This document shows, in pieces, positions 32,484 to 41,728 of a stretch of DNA of 64,000 nt; position 1 is the first letter of the stretch, and every line of letters starts with the position of its first letter. This stretch comes from Leishmania martiniquensis (taxonomy: Eukaryota > Euglenozoa > Kinetoplastea > Trypanosomatida > Trypanosomatidae). Location: the NCBI RefSeq assembly GCF_017916325.1, contig NC_090167.1, positions 1,301,001 through 1,365,000 of the forward strand, in the 5' to 3' direction. The notes under the pieces were generated by a model. That model did not search any database and had not been told where the DNA came from. It saw nothing but the letters and a program-made list of their open reading frames with translations. The translations under genes and the position numbers were made by a program.

Positions 32484-32540
32484 CTATATATGTATATATA
32501 TATACATATATATATACATATATATATTTATCTATATATG
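32484..32540. repeat. long TA repeat with TG/CA interruptions
   Basis: About 57 bases of almost pure alternating TA, broken by single G or C. It is strongly self-complementary and could extrude as a cruciform or fold back in RNA. It lies about 240 bases after the cyclin stop codon. Confidence 0.85.
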
Positions 32541-33370
32541 TTATCACCTGCCGCTTTCGTCATGAGCTCCCGTCTGACCCCTCGACCGCCTGTGAGGCAG
32601 ACTCGTTTCCCCCTACTCCTCTTCCTCACTCACACACGCACGCACACTTCTCTCGCGACCTCTGCCCCACTCAACAACAGCCGCGATGCTTCGGGTGTGG
32701 CAGCGATTTTCCTTCGTTTTGTTTCACCGTTGGTGTGTGCCTTCATTTGTGTGCACGCAGGTTTTCGGGACCTCTTCTATGGCGTGCAGTCTCCCGCAGC
32801 GCACTCTTCTCCCCTTCCCCCCTCCTCTCTCTCTCCTTCGCATACTCGGTGCTCGCGCCCACTGACATGTTCCCATCTGGCGATTGATTTGCTTCGCTTC
32901 CTCTCGCCCCTTCCATTTTCGACCTCTGTTGACCGTAATAGTGTGCCGCGTAGAGCACATGGAAACACTGCCGATGTACACACCGCACGCATACATGCGC
33001 AAGTGCTTTCCTCGCGGCGGGAGGCACAAGCAGGGCACGCTGGCAGCCCCCCTACCCCTGCCACAGGCACATCGTGAACTTTTGTGTGTGTGCTTCCCTC
33101 CCCCATCCCCCATCACTCGTCGATGCACTCGCTGACATGTCACACCGCGAGATGAGTGCACGTACCGACGCACGTACTCCCCACCCAAAGCGCAATCGGC
33201 GCTTCTCTTTTCTTTGCCTCCCCCCTCCCCTTTGTTTCGTTGTCTCCACGTTTTCTGTCGAGGTCTATAGACGACCAGAGGTGCCAGTGAGCATAAGCGC
33301 CTCTTACCCGCTGCTCACAAAGGCCGGGAACCCTCCTCAAAAAAAGGCTTCCTCGACGCCACAGATTGAC

Positions 33371-33408
33371 GCACGCACGCACACACACATACACACACAC
33401 ACACACTT
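33371..33408. repeat. CA dinucleotide repeat
   Basis: GCAC units pass into a run of CA/TACA repeats. Confidence 0.75.
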
Positions 33409-34512
33409 GCGCTCAGCGACATATGTGCAGCTGACAGCAGCAATGGTGGTTCCCTCTTTTGCCGTGTATGCCGCTTGAGATTTTGCCTTCATAGGGGCCG
33501 TATGCGTCTCTTGGTGCGCGCGCCGGCAAGGGTGTGTGTGTGTGTCTGTGAGGGAGACGCTCAGCACCTCTTTTTGTACTCCATCGCTCTTCGCTCAGAA
33601 ATCGCCGTCTTCTCCGTCTCTTGTCTAATGTACCACAAGGGGGGGACACCCAAAGGAGGGTCTGCCTAGCGAGCCGGCCAAACGCGCCTTTCATAATGCG
33701 CCAGCCACCCGTGGCGGCGCTGATGAGTCTTTGCCCATCCCCGATGAGGGGAGGGTGGGGGGAAAATAGGATGTGCTGGCACCGCCTCGTACCCTCGACC
33801 TTCTTTGCCCGTTCCTTATCCTCCGTTGTGACTGGTCTCGAGTGAGACCTACCTCGCTCGCTGGCGCGCTTCCGCGGATGGCCGGACGTAGCGGAGGGAG
33901 CGGGGGCCCTGAAATGTCCTTTGTTCGCCTCCTACTCAAAGAGGGGCAGAGGAGCGACAATTAAGCAGCGCGTTCGGGGGACTGATCTATGTGTTCACTC
34001 TCCCTGTCGCGTTCCGTGTCGACCTCTCTCCCCTTTAGCCGCATGCATATGTGCTTCGTGGCGCATCTTCCATGGGCCTTCTTGGTGCATCTCTTGCGGA
34101 GGCTCACGTGTATCACCGCCCACACCGCTTCCTGCTTCATCTCCTCCCCCCTGGTCCCTCTCTCCCCCCCACACGCACACACAACCATTTTCTGTTCCTG
34201 CTGCCACAGTAGGGGAGGGAAGAAAGGAAACGTAAAAACAGCAAAAGCGGACGGAATCCACGCAACCGCGTCGTCCGCACGTATTGCTGGTGCCGCTTGC
34301 AGAGGCGCATAGCTCACTGGCGGTGCCCATCGACTCTCCTACACCCCTGCTATTCACATAGTCACCAGCACGCGCCCCTAGCACCTTCACTGGCGCACCC
34401 CGCCACGTTGCATTGCCTTTTTCCCTCTCCGTCGAACATTCCCATCGACGTTGTCCGACGTATTCCGTGTGGAAGTGGGCCGCAAGAGAAAAAAAGCAAA
34501 CAAACTGCGGGC

Positions 34513-34860
34513 ATGATGGGGCTCCGCATGCTACGGGACTTTATGCGCGTGCAGCGCTGGGAGCGCTCGATCGTGAGACGCGAGGATCACTCAGATGGTG
34601 TGATTGTGCGCGGCGTTCGCATGATCCCGTGGTCTGGGGTGGCGATGCTCTGCTTCATAATGGTTTTCTTCGGCTTCGACCTCGGCGCCGGCATCAAGCA
34701 GACGGCGCGGCAGATTAGGGAGCAGAAGAAGGACGCGCAGACGGCGCTGGAGACTCAGAAGCTTCAGGCACGCCAGTGGTCGATGGAGCAGGTGAGGAAC
34801 TTTAGGGAGGGCGAGCTGCCGCAGCCGTCGTGGGAGAAGGGCGGGCCGCGGGCGAAGTGA
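34513..34860 (+). CDS. small single-pass membrane protein with coiled coil, hypothetical
   Basis: I do not recognise this 115-residue protein, but the sequence has the character of a real gene: ATG start, clean codon use and an ordered architecture. A basic N-terminal region (MMGLRMLRDFMRVQRWERSIVRR begins it) leads into one hydrophobic segment at about 39-58 (PWSGVAMLCFIMVFFGFDL). A highly charged helix follows at about 62-97 (ending SMEQVRNFREG) that could form a coiled coil. The tail is Pro/Gly/Lys-rich. The basic N-terminus with one membrane span would suit an inner mitochondrial membrane subunit or assembly factor, but that is inference. It sits 0.7 kb upstream of a large helical protein that may also be mitochondrial. 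Confidence 0.85.
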   Translation: MMGLRMLRDFMRVQRWERSIVRREDHSDGVIVRGVRMIPWSGVAMLCFIMVFFGFDLGAGIKQTARQIREQKKDAQTALETQKLQARQWSMEQVRNFREGELPQPSWEKGGPRAK

Positions 34861-35566
34861 GGCGGGGCAGGCTGTGTGGCGGAGGCGGCTATTTAAGGAA
34901 GCGAGACGATGCGCCCCGTGGGCGAGTCGAATGATCAGAGACCCCTCCCCTCCGGTCTTAGGCCGGTGGCAGCGAGTCCATTCAGGCGCTCTGTTGAAGG
35001 CCGCGCCCATTTCAGAGACTCAGGTGTATTTTTCGAGCTGCTGAAGCGATGGTGAGGTCCTTTATGGTTGGGGTACTTTTCTCTTTCCCTTTTCGCGTTG
35101 ACGGAGGGTGTTGTGCGGCCACTGCCTGTCGCTTGTAGCACTGCGCAGAGTGTGTGAGAGAGAGTACTCTTTGTCATCCGCGCTGTTGGTTTGGTGCTGC
35201 CTCAGGCCTGTGTAGCGCCAAGGCTTCGTTGCACCTTCCCCCTCCTCTCTGCTGTTGCTGCAGGGGGGGGCACGGCGCCATGCTTGCAGGGGCATGCGAG
35301 CACCGCAACAGAAGGCCGGTGGCTTGATTTTGCCGCTCTGCGCCACCCTCTCCGTCCGTGTCCCTGCAGCTCCTTCCTCCCCTCTCCTCTATTCTGCGCC
35401 TCTCTCTGTGTACCGGCATTGGCTTCTCTCCACGATGGCGACATCTGCTCTCTCGCATGCCGCTCCTTTGCGTCACAGCCCTTTTCCCCTGTAATCATCA
35501 TCTTCGAGTGTCGCCCCCGTCGCGCCCTCAGCGCCACGCCGCTGTCCGTCTCTCCCCGCCGCAGCC
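34861..35566. other. intergenic spacer, 0.7 kb
   Basis: No gene is seen. The last 200 bases are C/T-rich with several possible AG acceptors (35505-35507, 35529-35530, 35563-35564). The site nearest the ATG would leave almost no 5' UTR, so an upstream one is more likely. Confidence 0.6.
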
Positions 35567-38500
35567 ATGCTCAACAAGGTCATTCACGACATATACCACC
35601 TGCGGCGGGTGCACGCCGTGCTACCAGACGCAGTGCTCGGTGACACCCTAAAAAATAAGCTTCTGCGACTATCGCTGCAGCCATCCCTGCAGGAGCTGAA
35701 GCATCAGGCCCAGCAGTCATCCGCCGATGCCCGCGCAAGCAGCCAGCTTCCCTCATCGGCCTTGGCAAGCCGATGGAGCTACGCCGGCGGCACGCCGAGC
35801 AGCTCCCCATACAACATCAACCCATCCACCTTGTGCTATCTCCTAGACAGCCTAGCTTACTTCCACTTGGGTAGCAGTGCCGTCGCGACGGAGGCGGTGC
35901 AGCTCGTGCAGCTCAGCGCACCATCGATGTCCGTCCCACAGCTCTGCACCACACTAGCGGCGTGCTGCGCGCTTGGGGCGCAGACAGACATCACAGCAAT
36001 GGCGCTGCCACTGCTGAGCACGGCGCTGAGCAGCTACACCGGATTGTTGCCTTCGAGGGTAGACAGTGCGGAGCTGGCGTCGTCCGCGATCAGCTCGCAC
36101 AGGCATAGTGAGGCGCCGCTTCTCTTCTCGCGAGGCAACGTAGTGCTGCTCTTGATGGAGTCACTACAGAGGGCGGGGGTTGAGGAGGTGCAGGTGTGGC
36201 ACTTGCTCGCGGAACATTGCCTCCGCTATCTGGACTCCTTCGATGGCAAGCAACTCTGCAGTCTCATCGAAGTGCTGTGTGCGGAGGGCATCGACGATTA
36301 TCCAGACTTCTTTGTGGCCGCAGAACGGCACATCACGTCGCAGCCGCCGAATTACTTGTCGCCAGATCAGCTGCAGAAGGTGGTGCAGTGCTACAAAGAT
36401 TTGCATCAACCGGTGGTGTCGCTGCTAGCGTTGGTCAATGCGGCACCGGTTCACAGTGAGGATGTTGAGAGATCCATCAGCGCCGCAGCTGCCGCCGTGG
36501 CCTTCTCCAGTGGCGGCGGTCTTGGTGGCCGCCGGAGAGGTAGCGGAGGCGTGCCGGGCGCCGCGAAGACGGCGTGCGCGCCGACGCTGCACCCTTCCCT
36601 CGAAGCCTTCGAGGGGGCTCTCGTTACCGCGTTGGCGTCTGCGGATGCTCAAGGGGTATTGGATCTCCTCCAGAAGTGTGAGCAGCGACGCGTCATGACA
36701 GCGCGCGCCATGGATGCCGTACTCGAACGTCTTCTCGCTTTGTACTACCCGGAGCTGCGCAGTAGCGCAGCAAGTGCGCCGGCGCTCAGCAATGGCAAGG
36801 GGGTCTCTTCCACCGTGAGAGCTACCGAGGCTGCCGCTCTCCCGCCGCAGCGCCGCCATACACCCGTGGAGCTGCACCGTCTCTCTCAGTCCCTCGTAGC
36901 CGCTTTTGTGTTTGACGATGCCGCACTTTTCGCTCATCAGCTGCCGGCTGCAGCTGAGAACGGTGACCATAAGAAGGCCTCGACCACTGTCACCAAACCT
37001 GCAGCGGCGACGGTCCTGCTCGATGCCCTGGCTTCGGAGCTGACGCGCTGGTATCACCACCGTGTACTGCAGCTGGTGCCGTACGTATTGCGGCTGCTGC
37101 CCACTCCATCGCAACCACGTACCTTCTACCGCGCCGTGATCGATCACCTCCGTCGCTCCAATGACTTATCTTCGCATGAAGGGCGACAGCAGCTTCGCAG
37201 TTTGATTGACGCGCTTCTTGCCTTGCGCGCCTACGGTGGAGAGGCGATTCTTGTACAATACATGCCGGCCATCACCGTTGCAGTACTGAACACGCCTCGC
37301 AGCACCCAGCTGGAGCTCACCGCTCTGCTGGCCCACTTGCCGTCTGCCAGGGAGGAGCTCATACCTGGTGTCTACCGGCAGTGGGGATCCCAGAAGCGCT
37401 GGCTGCGCACCATCACCGAGAAGGAGGTGGGGTGGGCGCTACAGATCATGTCCCGCAGCGGTGGCCTTCGCGACTCGCAGCTGCTGCACGCGGTGTTGGA
37501 GTACGTGCAGACGCAGCGCGCACAACTGCCGCCACAGCGGGTGGTCGAGTACCTGCACCAGCTGGCCCGACTGGGCGTGCGAGACCTTGAGTTCTTCACG
37601 CAGACGGCGGAGCAGCTGATGCGACGTGCGGTCGACGCCTCTCCCTCCGCGGCTTTCGCACCTCGCGGCAGCGCGGCGCCGCCGGCAAACGCCTTGCTGA
37701 CCACCTCTCAGATGATGGTGCGACACCAGCAGTGGCAGCTGACAACGGTGCACGATCTCTGTCTCCTACTCTTTACCTTTACGTTTGTGCTACGTGACTC
37801 GATCCGTGTCACGCAGCAGATCATTGCGCGCCTCAAGGTATGCGCCTCCGCTGCTGCGCCGCGGGACATCTCGCTTGCCTTGTACAGCTTTGTCAAGCTA
37901 CGTGTCACGCCCTGTGACGAGGTCACTGAACAGCTGTGTGAGCGGGCCTGCTCCACGCTTGCCGAGTTTCGCGCGACCGAGCTGGCGAGCATGTGGAGCT
38001 CGCTGCGCTGCCTATGCCATCCACACGGCAGACTGCGTCAGCGAACGCTGGACCTGCTGGGCGCCTGCGGTGCTGCTGCAGGCCCAAGCTGGCGCTTTGC
38101 AGACAACGATTGCGTCTCCCTAGGCTCTGCTCTGCTCTTGACCGAGTTGCCGCCGTCTACGACCGAGCAGCCGCTTGTACCGCCTCAAGCAACCAAAGAT
38201 AGCACCGTTTTGTGTAACACGGGCAAAGGCGAAGCCGCTCCTCTCGACGGCGCCTCTGCGACGGCAAGGAAAGGGCCGGAGTTGTCGCTGCCGCTTCCCC
38301 CAGAGTTTGAGCGCCACTATGTAGAGGTGTGCCAGCGTCTCCTACCGGCGGCGACCGGTCAGCGCCTTTACCTGATCCTCTGCAGTTTGAGTCAGTGCCA
38401 GACATCTCTGCGCATGTCAGCGGAAAAGTGGGCAACAGTGCTGACGGCCGTGAACGCGCACGCCGAGTCGCTCTCTACAGGAACGCTTGGTGAGCTTGCT

Positions 38501-38905
38501 GGGGTAGCGCAGCTGGAGGTGGTCGCCGCGTTGCGGCGCCTGCGCAATTGTGTCGCAGATCCAGCCGCCCTCGGTACACTGGAGGCGGCGCAGGATACTG
38601 CGTCGATGTCTTCTACAGGAAGAAACAGAAGCACTGGTGCCAACGGCTCTCAGAGGTGGATAGTGCCTTATTGCCCACCTAGTCTATGGTTGACTTTGCG
38701 GCCGCAGTGGCGAGAGCTGACGCGCAGCGCAGCAGTCCTGTCTCGTCCAGCCCTGATGGAGGTCGTTGCAGACATCAAGGGTGGTGGCGGCGCCCCGGCA
38801 GTGGATGAGGAGCCAAAGGCGAGGGGACGGCCTACCACGGCTTTGGCGAAGAAGCCTACCGCGCGCAAAGGGCGCTCCGTCAGAGGTGTCTCCCAGCTGG
38901 TGTGA
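35567..38905 (+). CDS. large helical-repeat-like protein, hypothetical
   Basis: This 1112-residue protein has no motif I can name with certainty. Most of it is Leu/Ala-rich helices in a repeating pattern, for example LCYLLDSLAYFHLG, LCSLIEVLCAEG and LALYSFVKLRV. Low-complexity loops (residues about 310-345, 395-425 and 900-930) interrupt it. The pattern of LxxLLxAL helices resembles the alpha-solenoid RNA-binding proteins (PPR, OPR, FASTK-like) that are abundant in trypanosomatid mitochondria. A role in mitochondrial RNA processing or the mitoribosome is therefore a reasonable guess. The N-terminus (MLNKVIHDIYHLRRVHAVL) is a possible import helix. The C-terminus is basic (KARGRPTTALAKKPTARKGR). 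There is no membrane segment. The start is the first in-frame ATG, right after a pyrimidine-rich leader. Confidence 0.88.
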   Translation: MLNKVIHDIYHLRRVHAVLPDAVLGDTLKNKLLRLSLQPSLQELKHQAQQSSADARASSQLPSSALASRWSYAGGTPSSSPYNINPSTLCYLLDSLAYFHLGSSAVATEAVQLVQLSAPSMSVPQLCTTLAACCALGAQTDITAMALPLLSTALSSYTGLLPSRVDSAELASSAISSHRHSEAPLLFSRGNVVLLLMESLQRAGVEEVQVWHLLAEHCLRYLDSFDGKQLCSLIEVLCAEGIDDYPDFFVAAERHITSQPPNYLSPDQLQKVVQCYKDLHQPVVSLLALVNAAPVHSEDVERSISAAAAAVAFSSGGGLGGRRRGSGGVPGAAKTACAPTLHPSLEAFEGALVTALASADAQGVLDLLQKCEQRRVMTARAMDAVLERLLALYYPELRSSAASAPALSNGKGVSSTVRATEAAALPPQRRHTPVELHRLSQSLVAAFVFDDAALFAHQLPAAAENGDHKKASTTVTKPAAATVLLDALASELTRWYHHRVLQLVPYVLRLLPTPSQPRTFYRAVIDHLRRSNDLSSHEGRQQLRSLIDALLALRAYGGEAILVQYMPAITVAVLNTPRSTQLELTALLAHLPSAREELIPGVYRQWGSQKRWLRTITEKEVGWALQIMSRSGGLRDSQLLHAVLEYVQTQRAQLPPQRVVEYLHQLARLGVRDLEFFTQTAEQLMRRAVDASPSAAFAPRGSAAPPANALLTTSQMMVRHQQWQLTTVHDLCLLLFTFTFVLRDSIRVTQQIIARLKVCASAAAPRDISLALYSFVKLRVTPCDEVTEQLCERACSTLAEFRATELASMWSSLRCLCHPHGRLRQRTLDLLGACGAAAGPSWRFADNDCVSLGSALLLTELPPSTTEQPLVPPQATKDSTVLCNTGKGEAAPLDGASATARKGPELSLPLPPEFERHYVEVCQRLLPAATGQRLYLILCSLSQCQTSLRMSAEKWATVLTAVNAHAESLSTGTLGELAGVAQLEVVAALRRLRNCVADPAALGTLEAAQDTASMSSTGRNRSTGANGSQRWIVPYCPPSLWLTLRPQWRELTRSAAVLSRPALMEVVADIKGGGGAPAVDEEPKARGRPTTALAKKPTARKGRSVRGVSQLV

Positions 38906-41728
38906 CGAATGCCAATGACCCCCTCCCCCTCTCTCCGGCTCATCGTTAGCGCCGGCTGTCCATCTCCGCTCGCCCATATCTACCCCACCCCGCTGCTGCA
39001 TGCAGTGCCGAGGGCTCATCGTGTGAGCCCTCAGGACGCACCCCAACCGTTACCTTCTTTGGGTGATCACAGAGTGTTTTATCCTTTTTTTTGCTCGCTT
39101 GACTCTCTTTAGTTGTATGTGTGTGCATCTGTGTGTGTGTGTGCGCGCGCGGCTGCGATGGCTGCACGCTCCCTTGACCGCTACCCCTCCTCCCTGCTCT
39201 CTTCTTGCCCTGTTGAGATCTAACGTATTGTGAGCTCTTTCACCTCCTCCAATCCCGGGTAGACACACTGACCTGAACTGGCACGAACGAACGAGGGCAG
39301 AGGCGCCCTCGACTGCAGCAGTGGGGCGCATGGAGGCGATTGCAAGGTGTCGCTCGTGTATGCACAGTGTCTCCGTAAGACGAGCAAAATAATTCACTGA
39401 AAAGTCTCTGAAGACTTCCTCCCCTCTCTACGGCGGGTTGGGGCAGGGGCTGCGTGGACACCCTCGCATACGCACAGGGGAGGGGAGGGGGGACTAAACC
39501 TCTCCGCGGAGAGGGTGCGACGGGTTGAGTAGCAATACTGTCAAGGGCCTCTGTGTCTTATCAGCTAGCTGTGTCTCTCGCTCGTCCTTTGTGCATGCTC
39601 CTCTTTCGTAGGCTGAGCACTTCATAGGCGGCAGTGATCGATGTCGTGGTCTGCGTTGCTGTCCTCCACCTTTCCTCCTTCCGTTGGCTCTGCTTGGGAT
39701 CTCGTCTCGCCTTCTCTTTACGCCTGCTTCTGCCGCTGCCACTCTCCGCGCTTCCCCCTCGCCTTTCTCCACCTACGACGGTGCGTCGCTGCCGTGGATG
39801 TGCGCTATTGCCAACCACTCCGCACTTCATTCTGCACAATGCGCGCTCTCTCTTTACACTCTGCTTCCGCTTAGGTGAACCAGCGACGGGAGCACCAGAG
39901 CAATGCTACCAACCCATCGACGCACCCGTAGGATCCTACAAGGGGTGGCGGAGATGCATGCGGAGCGACAGTAAAGGGAGCCAACGAATGGATCCACCAG
40001 CGAAGTGGCTGTGAGTGAAGGGATGGGAGGATACTGGGGGATGCGCTAGGGGCGTTGTCGGCTGGCACCATGGCCGATGCAGGTGTGCTGCTCGCAGAAT
40101 TGTGCCGCTGTGGGAGGAATTTAGAGCTGTAGATGGGATGCGGAGGAGTGACAGGCTTCCTTCAAGTGCTGATGTGAGAGAGGCGCTTTACCATGAGCGT
40201 TTTCCAAGAAACAGCGCAGCCGTGAGCGTGCTCCGGCTCATTCATGGGATGGCATCCCTTTTGTGTGCGTAGGTATGCTTGTGTGTGCGTCGGAGGGCAA
40301 GTGCGAGAGAGGCGCGCCGGTGTCTTCCTCGTCTCGTTGCGAAGCCTCGAGTCTGCCATCTCATCTATTAAGGGTTCAACACTCAGAGGAGGTTCTCTGT
40401 GTGTGTACGTGCGTGGGAAGAACGTGTACGTGTGTATGTGTGTGTGCCTGCGATGTGGTATAGCCGCGGCGGACTTGCTTGAGCGCTCTCTTCATGGTCG
40501 ACACCCACCCACCCACACATATACGCTCCCCCCCACACACGCGTACGCACTCACTGACCACTGCCCCCCTCTCTTTCATAGTGTTTGCCTGAGTCATGTG
40601 AGAGAGAGCCGAGAAAAAAAGGGGAATACAGTTTTCGCCTGTATCTGTTTCTGCGTGCGTGTGTGCTGTGCGTGTATATGACTGTCTGCCTGTGCGTATC
40701 TGTGTCTTGAGAGAGGGGAGGCGTGTCGTCCCCCCTCCTCCTCCCCTGCTTGATGTGCCACTTCGTAGCACTCTGCCATGGTCATCACCCGCGAATGGTT
40801 TTCTTTGCCTTCTCCTCCATGCCCCTCTGGAGAGGTGCCGAACGGAAGTCGCCCTGGGCAAAGTGCGAGCACGTCTTCGCGGCCACTCAGTCCTTCCGTG
40901 ACGTTCAACGCGCCTATTCAGCTCTCGTGCTGATTCACTCCTCCTCTCCCTCTATCCCCCGCTTCTTGCTTCACAAGTGCTGCTCAACCTCACATGTGTG
41001 CACAGAGGGCCGTGCAGCCTTAGATCATCGCCTCGCAGGCATACGCATACACGCAGAAGGGAGGAAGACGAAGGCGTCTTCGAGTCGCAGCGAGAGAAAA
41101 AGGCAAACACGCGTTCCGGTTTTCTTTCTCCACTACACGCGCAGTGCGTATGCGTGAGCGTCTGTAAAGGGGCGGGCACGTTCTTCCCTGTACGGGGTGC
41201 GTAGGTTGCCTCTCTTCGTTCTTTGCGGCACGCTCGGCTCTGTCCTCTGCTTCTCGCACCCGTGAGGGCGCGCACGCACACGAGTATATCATACAGAGCA
41301 CCTGTGAGACGAGGCGCTTTCCCGCAAAATCTTCGTGCCGCTGCCATTAGGCGGGGGCCTGTCACAGTCTTACTGTCTGTGTGGCGTGAGCAGCGCATCT
41401 CCGGTGTGCCTCGCTCGCACGCCCCCTCTTCACCCCTCTTACAATGAGAGAGGACACAGTCCCACACACACATCTTCACCTGAGGTCAATTTTCTTTTTC
41501 CGTCGTTACCACTTTCATCGTGTGGGGTAGAGAACCCTTTAAGCTCGTCGCCGCACATACTATCTCGTTCGGGTCTGCTCGGTGCCAAGGCCATCGTCCC
41601 TCTTGCGTGTGTGCTTGCGTCTTTCTTGTCCGCCCTCTGAGTGTGTCTCTCCTTGCTGCAACCTTCTGAGACAGCCGGTGCCTCTCTAAAGACAGCCGCA
41701 TCGGCGCATCGTCACCTCTACGCGAGCC
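38906..41728. other. intergenic spacer, 2.8 kb
   Basis: No gene is seen. It includes GT repeats (39117-39150, 40425-40445), a G-rich patch at 39476-39495, a GC-mixed block at 39860-40250 that could be a degenerate repeat, CA-rich stretches (40500-40550), and a final pyrimidine-rich region before the B-box gene. Confidence 0.6.
41614..41641 (+). promoter_or_regulatory. candidate SL trans-splice acceptor for the B-box/MATH gene
   Basis: A C/T-rich tract with AG at 41640-41641 gives a 5' UTR of 87 nt. A second AG after TTCTG (41669-41671) is possible. Confidence 0.4.

Larger units (their letters stand above)
32244..34512. other. intergenic spacer, 2.3 kb
   Basis: No gene is seen. It holds the long TA repeat at 32484-32540, C/T-rich sequence at 32570-33000, a CA repeat at 33371-33408, and a GC-rich mixed patch at 33660-33960. 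At 33672 that patch contains a copy of the AGCCGGCYRAACGYGC motif. Weakly pyrimidine-rich sequence continues to the next gene. Confidence 0.6.

Noticed and set aside
33720..33775. CTGATGAG followed by a hairpin and GAAA, resembling a hammerhead ribozyme core
   Set aside because: The pairs that should close stem II next to CTGATGA and GAAA are missing, and no stem I/III partner with a cleavage site was seen.
36425..37147. 240-codon minus-strand frame inside the 1112-residue gene
   Set aside because: It is the shadow of a GC-rich gene; no minus-strand gene is supported anywhere in the window.
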